Part shown: piece by piece, positions 11,502 to 22,528 of the stretch | How positions within the stretch are numbered: position 1 is the first letter of the stretch | Layout: each line of letters opens with the position of its first letter | Assembly (NCBI RefSeq): GCF_000264995.1 | Contig: NW_006767439.1 | Coordinates: 351,179 to 415,178, forward strand | Length of the DNA: 64,000 nt | Direction of reading: 5' to 3' | From: Punctularia strigosozonata HHB-11173 SS5 | Lineage: Eukaryota; Basidiomycota; Agaricomycetes; Corticiales; Punctulariaceae | Program-made: the position numbers and the translations under genes | The notes under the pieces: generated by a model | The model's input: only the letters and a program-made list of their open reading frames with translations | Told to the model about the DNA's origin: nothing | Database searches by the model: none

Positions 11502-12467
11502 ATGACCGTGTTGCTTACCGCTGCGTCCGGTCGAACGTCGCGCTACGTCCTGCGGGCGCTGCTTCCCTCTACGTCCGACATCCGACTGCTCGTACGCTCA
11601 CAGCGATCCATCGACTCGTTAAAGCAGAACTTTCCCCGTCTTCAGGACCATCACTTCGTCATCGTAGAGAACCTTCTCGACGTTCAAGCACTGGCGTCTG
11701 CTTGCGAAGGCATAGATGTCGTGTTTTACAATGGCCCGACGTTTGTATCGACGGAGACTGCCATGGGCATAGCGATGATCGACGCTGCGTCGAAAGCGGG
11801 CGTCAAACACTTCGTTTTCTGCGGTGTACTCCACCCATTCCTTACGAAATTGATCAATCACAAGAACAAACTCCCGTACGTCCTTTCCGATATACTGTGT
11901 GTCGAAGTTCCCCGTTTTTATCGATGTCAGCATCCAAGAATATCTGACGGAATCGGGTCTCAACCATACGGTTCTTCAGGTAATGCTTAATCGATCTTCT
12001 CGTACACCATCGGGCACAACCGACTCGTCTCCTCGTAGCCCACATCAATGATGCAGAACATCGACATCAAGGAGGCCGCATCGTCGGGGAAGCTTGGGGC
12101 ATGGTACACGCCGTCTGTGCTCCAAGGATTCGTTGATTTGAGTGACGTCGCGTCGGTCGCTGCAGAAGTCATCCTGGATCCTACGGCGCATAATTATGCC
12201 AGCTATGAACTCGTCGGACAGAACAGTTCTCTGGACGATGTCGCTAAGGTTCTCGCGCATGAACTGAAGAACAGCGAGAGCGGGACGAAAACCGTGGAGG
12301 CTGTAAAATTACCTCGGGAACGGGTGCTTCAAAGTTTCACGAAGGCGAAGGGTATCCAAGGCTACGTCGCCGAGGACGGTTTCGAGCGACTGCTGTTCTA
12401 TTATGACAAGAAGCACGTACTCTGCTGCTTCATGGGAGGACATGGACTGACCGCCATCATTGATTAG
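11502..12467 (+). CDS. NmrA-like NAD(P)-binding protein
   Basis: Three exons (11502-11875, 11931-11979, 12039-12467) join in phase to give 283 residues. The protein has the atypical short-chain dehydrogenase fold of NmrA/HSCARG proteins: an N-terminal beta-alpha unit with a dinucleotide loop (LLTAASGRTSRYV), the strand-helix DIRLLVRSQRS, AGVKHFVFCGV at about residue 115, the motif EYLTESGLNHTVLQPTSMMQN, and a C-terminal substrate-side half. The glycine loop is degenerate compared with GxxGxxG, as in redox-sensing relatives that bind NADPH without catalysis. Members act as redox sensors, transcription co-regulators or isoflavone-reductase-like enzymes, so a precise function cannot be given. 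The DUF6534 gene that follows on the opposite strand converges on it. Confidence 0.85.
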
Positions 12468-12845
12468 AGGGATACCAGGCAACACTAACACTTTGCGCTG
12501 GCTCTTGAACCGCGAGCCGACCTCTTGGCAGTCTCACATACGTCATGAGCTCAAACTAAAGAATACAGTAGACTTCCATAGTGCATAAATCTCGTTGGGG
12601 ACGAATGATAGTGCCATACACTTCCGAGAAGGAACTGTGCACCGACAGTCTATGCGATTTTTATCGCTTCGTTGTTTCAATTGGTTGTTGTATGTACATT
12701 GAACGTGTAATTGTGATGTAACATTGGGCTCAAAGCCCCCACAAAAATTGGCCGCAAAGACATGAACATACGAATATACTTATATTCTTGGTGCCTTGTC
12801 GCCTGGACCGGGCTTTTTGATACAACCCCGTGACGAGTACGAACC

Positions 12846-15109
12846 TCAGACTTCGGACTTGATGTCCCCAACACGGGTGGTGACACTGGCGTTGTGCGAT
12901 TCCTGGACGACGATATAAACATGAGTTGACATCTCCGACATTGTCCGTGACGATTCGTACTATATCATCATACGTCTCGAAGTCGCGATCAATGCTGATG
13001 GTGATTCCTTGCTTCGGCGTCGGTGACTGCAGCGAGCGAACGTCGACTGTCAGCTACGCACGGCGACTGCGATACGAGCGGAATCTCACTGTATAACCAC
13101 CATCGGGGTACGTCTTTTTCACGTTGGACAATTGGAACGAACGCTGCTGGGTGTTGCTTGCGCCGAATGACACGGACACGTCACCGTTGTCCCTGCTGCG
13201 ACCGTTCGCAGAGGTACTGCCGCCGCTGGTGCGCGAGTTCTGGGTGAATCAAGTGAATATTCCGTGGAACGTTCGAATAGGGACTCAACGTACCAGGGCG
13301 GCAAGGATTGAGTTGTTATACACTAGCACACACGGTCAGAGAACGTTAGCCACGCGATAGCGAGCACGTACGTCGGCCGATCATGAAAAAGAATGTAATA
13401 TAAATGTAGGCATTCGGCCATGCGAGAATCTTAGATGGTCATTGAGCACCGATAAGCGGAAAACGCCGTGCGACGCACAGAAATCAAAGACGCCATAGCG
13501 CAGACACTGGTGAGAAGACCGGTGTTGAAAACGAAGATCATCTATCCACAGCAGTGTGAATCGACGGCGAACGATCCGTGTCCGTGGCACTCACGAGCCT
13601 GTTGATCGTGCTGTCCGACCTATTGCAAGACGAGGTCAGACTCGCTCACAGCCAGGGTATAGAAGGACTACTCGCCGCTTGAATCCACTCCGTGCATTGT
13701 GGAGCAAGAGGCACATGGCTGCCGCGATGAGGACGTCCGTGATCGCGCCCATGATGTTGATGGCCTCCGAAAGCGGCTGTACGAATTAAAGTTAACCATC
13801 TTCGAGTGAGCAGCCGGTCCAGGCGGAGGGATCGAACCTTGATCTTTGGAAGTTGCGACAACAAAGGAAGCTGGAATGCTCTGATAGTATACGCTATTAT
13901 AGGAGGTTAGCAGGGAAGTTGTATATAAATATTCAGCTCCACGAACCCAGCAGAACCACTGTAGGCATCGCAAGTCAGTGTGATGCCGATGCTCACGATC
14001 GGACATTCTCACCAAAGTTGCCGAGGACCACTGCGGACTGCGAAGCGCTGATTCAGCCGAAGTATATTCAGGGCGAAGCGCGTTGAACGTACGACGAAGA
14101 CGGTCAGGTATATGTTCTTGTGGCTGACTGCGGAGGTGAGGTTCTGATTAGCAACTTCAATCGACAGTTATAACACCAAAACTCACGTCTCCAGATGCTG
14201 CGAAGAGTGACGGTGAGTATTGACCCACTCTGAAGTCGACGATGTGCGTACCGGTAGGTGAAGAAGCCCTGAACCATCAACGCAGTAAATCCTATGAGCG
14301 ATGCATGAGTACCGTTTGAAATAACCTCGGCGCTTTGGGCATACCGGTGAAAAGCACCTCAGTCTATGGACAGAGGGGTAAGTCTTGATTTGTAGGTTCA
14401 TACATGTAGCCAGACTTACGACCAAGCTCCTGTTGTGCGGCGACGATCGTCAGCATAGCACCGCAAACGCGCAGGGATAACTCCGTACCAGACGATGCTG
14501 TTGAGCGCGATGGGATTGTCGAAGTTCGAAATAAGATAATAATAAACTGGAAATAGCATTTGTTGTAAGAAGTTATGTCTGATATAAGCGGGGGTGAATG
14601 GTGTATACCAGTGTGCGAAATGAGTGCTTGATGAACAGTGTCACAGAAGAATACGCCGGAGACCTGAGTGGTGTTTAAATGATAAATTCTTACGCGACCG
14701 CCATGCAGCCTAGGATAAGACGAACCAGCATCTTCAGGTACCACGGATCTTTTCTGAACGTGTCCATGTAATGCCACATCTATAACAATGCATCAGTCAT
14801 AGAAGTACTCGGTGCCGTTGACGAGGCGTACCTGCAGGCACGAGACTGACGTGCTTCACCGTGAACATGCAATGTCAAGAACAAGGGACAATATCGCTTA
14901 CTGCCATACAAGCTGCAAACGTCATTCAGTACATCGTGCAAGCATCAACGACGATTATACGGTTTGCTTACATCGCGGACAAAAGAACGCCTATGAACAT
15001 TGCGCCGAGCCTAAATCCCACCACGTCAAACTCATGTCGGTGTGCAAAGCACGCATGACAGCTTCACGTACGTATTATCCAGCACAAGATGAACGGGAGC
15101 GGTGGCCAT
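12846..15109 (-). CDS. DUF6534-family membrane protein (copy 1)
   Basis: A many-exon gene whose exons follow the DUF6534 pattern in order. Exon 1 (15072-15109) reads MATAPVHLVLDNT and splices in phase to LGAMFIGVLLSAM (14972-15010). Later segments are WHYMDTFRKDPWYLKMLV, VFFCDTVHQALISHTG, VYYYLISNFDNPIALN, GFTALMVQGFFTYRY, VSHKNIYLTVFV, INIMGAITDVLIAAAMCLLL with RSGFKR, SDSTINRL, MIFVFNTGLLTSVCA, then a cytosolic tail. The last exon ends VYIVVQESHNAS...IKSEV at the stop at 12846. The family has about seven helices, is confined to basidiomycetes and has no assigned function. Only the first two exons and the stop were fixed exactly; inner boundaries are approximate. A paralogue lies 2.7 kb upstream in the same orientation. 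Confidence 0.78.
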
Positions 15110-15885
15110 GGCTGTTGTCCTACGGAGAATGGAGGGAGGTAATAGCCGACACGCAGGATTGGCGGAGGGTGGACGGCACCGAGGGGGATGTCAAGGAGGG
15201 GGGATCGGAAATGAAACGACGCTCAAAAGGAGGGACGGATGCGGCTATCTTGACCTAAAAGTGCGTGACCTGAGCGCCCCTCGGCTACAGGAAGAACTCG
15301 AGAAGGTGTCCCTTCGTCGGGGCCCAGGCGACGGCTTGTCCAAGCTTGTCCAGGGTTGACGTTGGGAAACGTTACGGTGCTTCCCGTCCGGCCGAATTGA
15401 TTGGCGAGGTATCGCGTGAACAACACCTGAAGCAGTCCTCGATAAGTTGCGATTTCTCCGGATCCTGCGAGTTCAGACCGCGAGTTCCGGGGTGCTCTTC
15501 TCCCGATGTCTTACAGTAAGACGGGTATCAGTTTCATTGCTGTAACACAACCACAGCATGAACAGAGAGATAGGGTGCAGATGTTTGACCACCATATTGC
15601 AAGTCAACGTCCGCGAATTGATGGGCACCCCTTGGGGCCCCACAAATGTCAGGTCCGATGCTCATGTGACCTCGTGAAGGCGTTGAACGGGCAATCTATC
15701 CGTTCTCGTTTACGAGCGTAGAAACCGTCCAGAAATGCGCGTATACAGCCCACGACAGTGCAGAGTAGAAGCCATAGACACATTCAGTTGGGCCGCAAGT
15801 CGGGCGTGAAGAAGCCAGCCCAGTTTGCAACCGGAGAGCAACCGCAGGAGAAGGTTTCGGTTTCGTAAGATGGATGAGCCGGTAA

Positions 15886-17400
15886 CTAATTTTCCAGGGC
15901 GCTAGCCGGCGAGAGCCGGTAGTCATCCAAGTTAGCGGGGGCGTTGGAGGTCGCCGGTCCTCTCGTCCCATCGCCTCCCCTTGTTGGATGTTATACTGTC
16001 CACCACACACCGCGCTCGTACCGATCGTTTGCAGCAGGACGAGGTAGACGGGGTTGCTGTCAGTGGCGGGAGTTCTGGAGGTTCTCAGGTATGTCCCAAA
16101 GCAGGCATGGGCTTGTGTCCGTATCCGGCTCGGGCGTCGAACGCTCATCAGATTTCCTCTGGCCGAAAAGGAAGTCGACTTGGGGCGTTTCCTGGCTTGC
16201 CCCAATTCGTAAGAACACGCCACCTTCCGCACCCGCACGCGAGAGAGGTGGATTGATACGCGTCGTTCGAGACGCTCGAGTCAGAAAATTTACGGACTCC
16301 AGCGACCCACCGGATTTACTCATGGTCCGCGGATTGCTGTCCTCAGGATCGCGCTGGCAAAACCGTAGCAAACATGCACCTACGACGACGTCTTACTCGT
16401 GATAACTGAGGCTGCACGGGCTACACCTAGAAGCACTCAATGGCACCAGCAAAGGTGTGCGCCATGGTGGGGACACCGATCAATCGGCCAATCAGTCTTC
16501 CACTATCTTGTTCTCGGCGCAAGCCATTTTCGATTCTGTCGCATCCCAGGCTTTTACGTCAGCGCCTCGCTCAGAGATGTCCCATGCGTCGACGGACGGC
16601 GACACCCACGACAGCTGCTTCATTCTCAGAGCAGAGCCTACACCGTATCCCAGTTCTACACCGGCAGTTTCGTTTTCTCTTCGCCGTAGAGGTGTGTCTC
16701 TGGTCAATCTCGGCAGAACCAATGCAGGTTCTGGAGTCTGTAGTCCGCTCCCTTCCTCTCTCGTTTTCTGTGTTTCGTCCCGGAAATCACCATGGAAAAC
16801 CGCGGTCCCTCTGCGGCGGAAAAGGCCACCGCATTCGTCTTCGCCCGCTCACGCAACCGCTGATGTTCATCATCTGTCGTCGCGCTGACCAGTGATCACG
16901 CCCCTCAATCAACAACGGGATATCCTCATCGAGATATATGCTTCCCGACGTGCCCGGCACTTCACGGTTGCGTCGTTATACTTGCCAACAATTGCACGTG
17001 TGGACTTCTCCATGAAAAGCCCGTCGTTCGTTGATACCGGCCGCTGCCAATTCACCGTGTTCTTCTGCATCGATGTCTGGAGCAGCGATCGGATTGACCG
17101 CCATTTTGGTCCGAAGTTGCAGGGTCGGCCTGTACACGTTCACATAATATCCTGTACATTAGATACTCACAGGTCATTATACGTGGTAAATCGTCTCTTC
17201 CAATACCTCGTTGCTGTCTTCTGCTGGTCTGCTGAGACCTCGTCTTCGTCCTGACATCATGTCCGTCTATCCCATCACGATCGCCATTTAGGCTTTACGA
17301 TCTCTATCTTCTTCTGAGAATCACGAGGGACGTGAGATCTATCTCGAGAGCCACGAAGTCTCGCGTTCACGACGAGTCATTGTGCCAGGAGAGGATCGCG
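15886..17400 (-). CDS. Unrecognised multi-exon gene (hypothetical)
   Basis: The minus strand shows a run of open segments with protein-like composition separated by plausible GT-AG introns. Around 17245-17300 a segment reads DSQKKIEI then DEDEVSADQQKTATR. Around 16960-17110 it reads NPIAAPDIDAEEHGELAAAG. At 16450-16790 it reads TPEPALVLPRL...ENETAGVELGYGVGS, and at 16060-16330 KSGGSLESVNFLTRASR and ERSTPEPDTDTSP. The probable end is NLDDYRLSPASALEN with a stop at 15886. The composition is charged and Ser/Pro-rich, suggesting a disordered nuclear or cytosolic protein. I recognise no domain, the start is uncertain and exon joins were not proven, so this could also be two genes or a decaying one. 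Confidence 0.33.
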
Positions 17401-17845
17401 TTGTACTTACGTTCAGTGTACCTACAAATCGTGTCCTTTCCGGTCACCAAGGAAAAGAGAGAGCGTACTAAAAATGAGAGACGAAGTTACAATGCAACAA
17501 TAACCGATTTCCAGTATGTGAGTTAACGCACGAGGGCGTATAGCGAGTATTACACTTTTTTGCCTTTCAACATCTACAGTATGACCCCCTTTTTCCTCCT
17601 CCACGCCCCCTTTCCTCCTCCATTTCGGTTTGCGGGAAGAAGAGGAGGGCGATGGTATCCACCCGACGGCGACTATATACTTAGCGGTATCTTTGGTATC
17701 CTGCGTTTAGGAATGCAACACGACAGATGCGACAGCGATGGAAAAGAATTGCGAATGCGACGATGTGAGATGCAGTTGCGGATATCCAATAGACAGACGA
17801 GACAGGGCGAGTTGTTTTTCTTTCGTTCGAACGAAAAAACGAGCT

Positions 17846-19635
17846 TTAGACGACTTCTTCCGTTTTGCGTTCGCTGAACTGGGTATGCGACGACTGCTGC
17901 ACGAAACAATACCACACTGTCAGCAAACCCCGCTCCTACGTCTATCGGAAACAGTGATGCACAATCACCATTTCGCTGGCGGGACTCACCCTGTCGTCCA
18001 AGTCCGTGGTCTGGTCGATCGTGATCGTGATGCCCTCCCCGCGGCCCTTCGTCGACGGCTTCATGTTCGCGAGCGGAAGCGAGCGCCCGCCGCGGGTCAC
18101 CTCGGCGAAGGAGCCGGTGACGATGCCCTCGCCGCTGCGCGCGCCACTGAGCGAGCTGAAGCTTCCACCCGAGCGGGCATTGAGCGCGGCCATGAGCGAG
18201 TTGCTGTACAGCCGCCCGATGATGAAGAAGAAGCAAATGTAGATGTACGCCTTTGGCCACGCAAGGGTCTAAGTCATGTATGCTCAGTACACCGTTGTCG
18301 TTCTCGTTGACTCCATCGAAGCTTACCGAGATCAAAGACATGAGCGCGCATATACTGGTGAGTAAGCCAGTGTTGATCACGAAGACCATCTGTGCAACGG
18401 ATGAGTTCGTTATTACGCGATAGAGACAAGGCCAGTGCACTCACGATCTTGTTCACGGTCGTGTCAGTCCGCTTGAAGCCACTCTTCGCGCCTTGGAGCA
18501 GGTAGACCATGGACGCGGCGATGATGACATCGGTGATCGCCGCCATGTAGTTGATGGCGAGCGACAGCGCCTTGATCTTGGGCAGCTCCAAGAGGTTCTT
18601 GAGCCCTAGTGCGCCAGCGGTGTACGCGAGCAAGACGGAGAAGTTGCCGATGGTGGACGCAACCTACGCTCTATGAGCGATCATGAGGACGACGTAGACG
18701 CGTACATGGGAACTCACAGTGAGGAGCGTGATGTAGAGGTTCCGTTGGCTTACTGCAAGGAGATGGGGTAAGTGAATAGCAATAAAGCCCACACATGGTA
18801 ATGCGTACATCGATAGATGCTATGTTGCCAATATTAGTTTCTCTGATTTTGATAACGCTAAGTATATACTGACCGGAAGCAGAAGAAGCCTTGCACCATG
18901 AAAGCTGTCAAGCCTATACTCGCAATCAGAAATCGCGCGATTCTGCAACGAGAGCATCGGATTCCCACCATTGAAGATAACCTCAACCTTGACGAAAGCA
19001 GTTGTAAGCCCCGCGTTCCGAGATCCGTTGTCAGCGTAGGAGAATACACTTACCGCGAGACTCCAGATGAGATCGGTTAAAGCTACAGGGTTGTCGTAGT
19101 TGCTGATGAGATAGAAATATACTGCGGATCCAGAGAGCGCGAGATAAGCGGCCCGGCCGAAGACGGATATTAATTGTATGTGACGTGCCAGTGTGCGAGA
19201 TGAGGGCCTGGTTGGTCGCATCGGAGATGAAGACGGCCGCAACCTAATAAGGGCAGGTCAAGGCCATGCACAACTCCGTACAGGCGAGCATGCTTACCAA
19301 CGTCTTGAAATACCACGGGTCGTTTCGGAAGCTGTCGTAGTAGTGATACGTCTGAAGACAGGACACTGGACAGCGAGCGCGGGTTTAGCCAACGAGCCCG
19401 TCACGCGTCAGAGGAGCAGAGCGAGCCGACCTCCAAATAGGCTGGTGAAAAGTCCGATCAGTTTCCATGTCGCTAAGTGTCGGTTATTCGAGAAAGGGTA
19501 CTTACACCGCGGAAAGGACCACTCCGATGTAGACTGCTCCAAGTCTATGTGGCGCGTAAGTCCGTCGCCGGAGTTGCTAGCGAACAAAACGTACGTGTTG
19601 TCGAGCACGATGTGGGGGGCGGGTGCAGCAGACAT
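17846..19635 (-). CDS. DUF6534-family membrane protein (copy 2)
   Basis: Same family as the gene at 12846-15109 and very similar in exon layout. Exon 1 (19595-19635) reads MSAAPAPHIVLDNT and joins LGAVYIGVVLSAV. It continues with QTYHYYDSFRNDPWYFKTL, VAAVFISDATNQALISHTG, FGRAAYLALSGSAVYFYL, NPVALTDLIWSLA, VLLAYTAGALGLKNLLELPK, INYMAAITDVIIAASMVYLL, SGFKRTDTTVN, VINTGLLTSICALMSL, SNSLMAALNAR and a Ser/Gly-rich tail. The tail ends DQTTDLDDR, an intron, then VWYCFVQQSSHTQ to the stop at 17846, which parallels the last exon of copy 1. Seven hydrophobic segments are expected. No function is known for the family; a sensor or scaffold role would be a guess. Confidence 0.82.
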
Positions 19636-20286
19636 GACGAGGGTGAAGAAAAGAGAGTGAAGGAGCGGAACGATAGTGTGGGGTGCTAACGGAGATCACG
19701 GTGTCTTGAACACAACGATCCAATTTGCACGAGGCGTTGAAGACCGGTTAAGTACCATCGGGGCGGCTAGCACGGCGTTCTCACCGGCCGTCCGCGGAGG
19801 ACTGATCGGGCAGGGCAAACAGAAACCCAGACGAGGAGCAGCCGAGAAGGAGCGACGCGACGCGTGTTCGGGGCGAGACTTGTTGCCGTGGCGCCTACGA
19901 CCGATCGCTTCTTTCCCCGAGAACCACGCCCGAATAGGCAGCGACCTTGACGTGATCTGGATTCGCGACCGGTAACGTAATCGGCAAGCTCATCTCGACG
20001 GATCGGGCGACAAGGGGAGCGACGTAAATGGAAGAATACGCCACAGCCACCGTCCGCGTGCCGGCTTCTGTCTCGCTAACGTGGACTGCCCTTTCTGGCT
20101 TCACATCCCGCCGAGTGCCTTCGTGTACCACACCAAATATGCACATCACCTTCAGCCGATCTTCGCAGACTCGTGGGCCGGCCGTCCGCGTAGCGTAAAT
20201 CGGCCTCCCCTTTTGAACCATTCCGAACTTTCCCTCCTCCTCACTTCCACCGCACCCCTCCCCGTCTGTCAGTCCTCAGATCCACC
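19636..20286 (+). promoter_or_regulatory. Shared divergent promoter region, DUF6534 / P450
   Basis: The 651 bp between the two divergent start codons has no supported gene. Just before the P450 start it is strongly pyrimidine-rich (about 20220-20275), a common fungal core-promoter and transcription-start feature. Any regulatory site must lie here, but I see no distinct operator. Confidence 0.5.
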
Positions 20287-22528
20287 ATGGTCTCTTCCAT
20301 CTCTGCCATCGACTTGTCGCTCGCTGCATTCGGTCTCTACCTCCTCAAGCGCCTGCTCGAGCCCAAGCAGCCTGCCCCGTACCCACCCGGTCCCAAGGGC
20401 CTCCCCGTTATCGGCAACGTGCACCAGTTCCCCAAGGAACAGGAATGGAAGACCTTCTACCAATGGTCTGAGCAGTACGGTGAGACAGACGCGCGACGGT
20501 ACCGTGCCGTCCACTGCTAACGGTCTGTCCGGGAACAGGCGACATGACCATGGTCAACCTCCTCGGGCAGAGGATGCTTATCATCAACTCGGCCAAGGTC
20601 GCTGTAGAGTTGCTCGGTAAGTCCATTTGTATATCCTTAATGAAAGGCACGACGAGGATATTGACCGGCCTTTGCCGATAGACAAAAAATCGAGCATCTA
20701 TAGTGACCGTCCGGTCATGGAGATGTGCGCCGAGCTCGTTGGCTGGAAACAAGCGCTCGCTCTCGTTCCCTACGGCGAACGCTTCCGGGATCTGCGCCGG
20801 CTAATGCATGGTTGGTTACCGTTTACGCGCCCCTATCACTCAGCTCCTCATCGTCTCTCGTCCGCAGGTGCGCTGGCTGGTAAGGCCAACCTTGCCGAGC
20901 ACCGTCCCATCCAGGAGCTGGAGACCCACAAGTTCCTCCTTCGCGCTCTCAAGGACTCGTCGCGTCTGCAGGAGGAGATACGCAGGTGGGTGCCTTCTCG
21001 TCTCTATCTCAGCGACGATGGGAAGTTCTGACTGCCGTCCTTTACAGCTTAGCCGGTGGGATCATCCTCAAGGTTTCGCACGGCTACGAGGTCAACCACG
21101 ACGGTCATGACCCTGTCGTGTCGCTTATCGAGCGGACCATGGACGAGTTCGCCCAGATATCCACGCCAGGCGCCTACCTCGTCGACGTCCTTCCCGCACG
21201 TGAGCTATTATTAGCCCGATGCAGTCCTGGTAATCACGCTGAACTGTGCGCGTTCGTGTTCCCACAGTCAAGTACTTGCCGGAGTGGTTCCCTGGCGCCG
21301 GTTTCAAGAAGGATGCCAAGGAGATGAAGTCCAGGCTCCACGCCGCCATCGATGCGCCGCACCAATTTGTGAAGGACCAGATGGTGAGCTCGCCGTCTTC
21401 AACAAATGCGGGGCTCCAGTGTCCTGATCTACGTTTGCGCAGGCCGCGGGGACCGAGCTTCCGTCGTATACATCCAGGCACCTCGAGGCTGGGGACATCA
21501 CGCCACATACGGAGGACCTGATCAAATTCGGCGCGTTTGCTATTTACGGCGGTAAGCCGGTTTGGAAATTTTCAGGAACCTACTCAATTTTCTGACACCT
21601 TGCCGCTCCTTCCTCCAGGCGGTGCCGATACTGTAAGGCCATTATAGTCCTTGATTTTTAGTTTTCTGATCGCTAACTGCGCTATTGGATGATCTTCTTT
21701 TCGCCTAACGACAGACGGTCTCGGTCAGTGATTCGCACATCTGCCTCGGATTGGGCTTGGTATTCACACGCTTTCCCCGTGCTAGGCGGAGTACTCGTTC
21801 TATCTGGCCATGACGCTCAACCCGGAGATTCAGAAGCGGGCTCAGGCTGAAATCGACGCGGTCGTGGGCACCGACCGTCTCCCGACGCTCGCGGACCGTG
21901 ATCACTTACCCTACGTTGATGCGCTCGTCAAGGAAGTCTTCCGCTGGAACCCGGTCGCTCCACAAGGTGAGTTTCGAGCGGCTCGATGAGCGAATAGAAC
22001 CCAGTGCTGATAATGTATTCGCAGGTATTCCCCATTCACTGCGGGAAGACGACATCCACGACGGGTACTTCATCCCCAAGGGCACCGTCTGCATCGCGAA
22101 CATCTGGTATGTTTGCTGTTTAACCATTGGGAGCTATATAATACAGTCCGCTCACACCGGAACCGCGCCCCAGGAAATTCCTGCACGATCCCAAGACCTA
22201 CTCGAACCCGATGGCCTTCGACCCCTCGCGCTTCATCGACGCCCCCGGCAAGCCCGCCGAGGAGGATCCGCGGCACTTCTGCTTCGGTTTCGGTCGTCGC
22301 ATCTGCCCTGGCTTGCAGCTCGCCGACCAGTCCGTGTGGCTCGCATGCGCCATGGCCCTGGCCGCGTTCGACATTTCCAAGGCGAAGGATGAGCACGGAC
22401 ACGTCCTTGAGCCCACGCAGGAGTACACCAGCGGTCTCATCAGCCATCCCAAGCAGTTCCCCTGCGCGCTCAAGCCGCGCTCGACCCGGGCCGAGGCGCT
22501 CATCCGCTCCGTGGAGGAGTACCGGTGA
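20287..22528 (+). CDS. Cytochrome P450 monooxygenase
   Basis: Twelve exons join in phase into a 511-residue enzyme: 20287-20479, 20539-20616, 20682-20810, 20868-20985, 21048-21199, 21268-21383, 21443-21551, 21619-21632, 21715-21723, 21786-21966, 22025-22106 and 22174-22528. An N-terminal membrane anchor is followed by the proline hinge [13 protein letters not shown]. The oxygen-binding I helix reads GGADTTVS, the ExxR motif is KEVFR, and the haem ligand loop is [12 protein letters not shown] with Cys near residue 438. It resembles the O-methylsterigmatocystin-oxidoreductase-like P450s that are abundant in Agaricomycetes. It would sit in the endoplasmic reticulum membrane and need a P450 reductase; the substrate cannot be predicted. 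Exons 8 and 9 are 14 and 9 nt long and together encode most of the I-helix core. All key residues are present. Confidence 0.95.

Noticed and set aside
13805-13850. GGGATCGAACC near a possible tRNA gene
   Set aside because: It falls in an intron of the DUF6534 gene; no cloverleaf could be folded around it.
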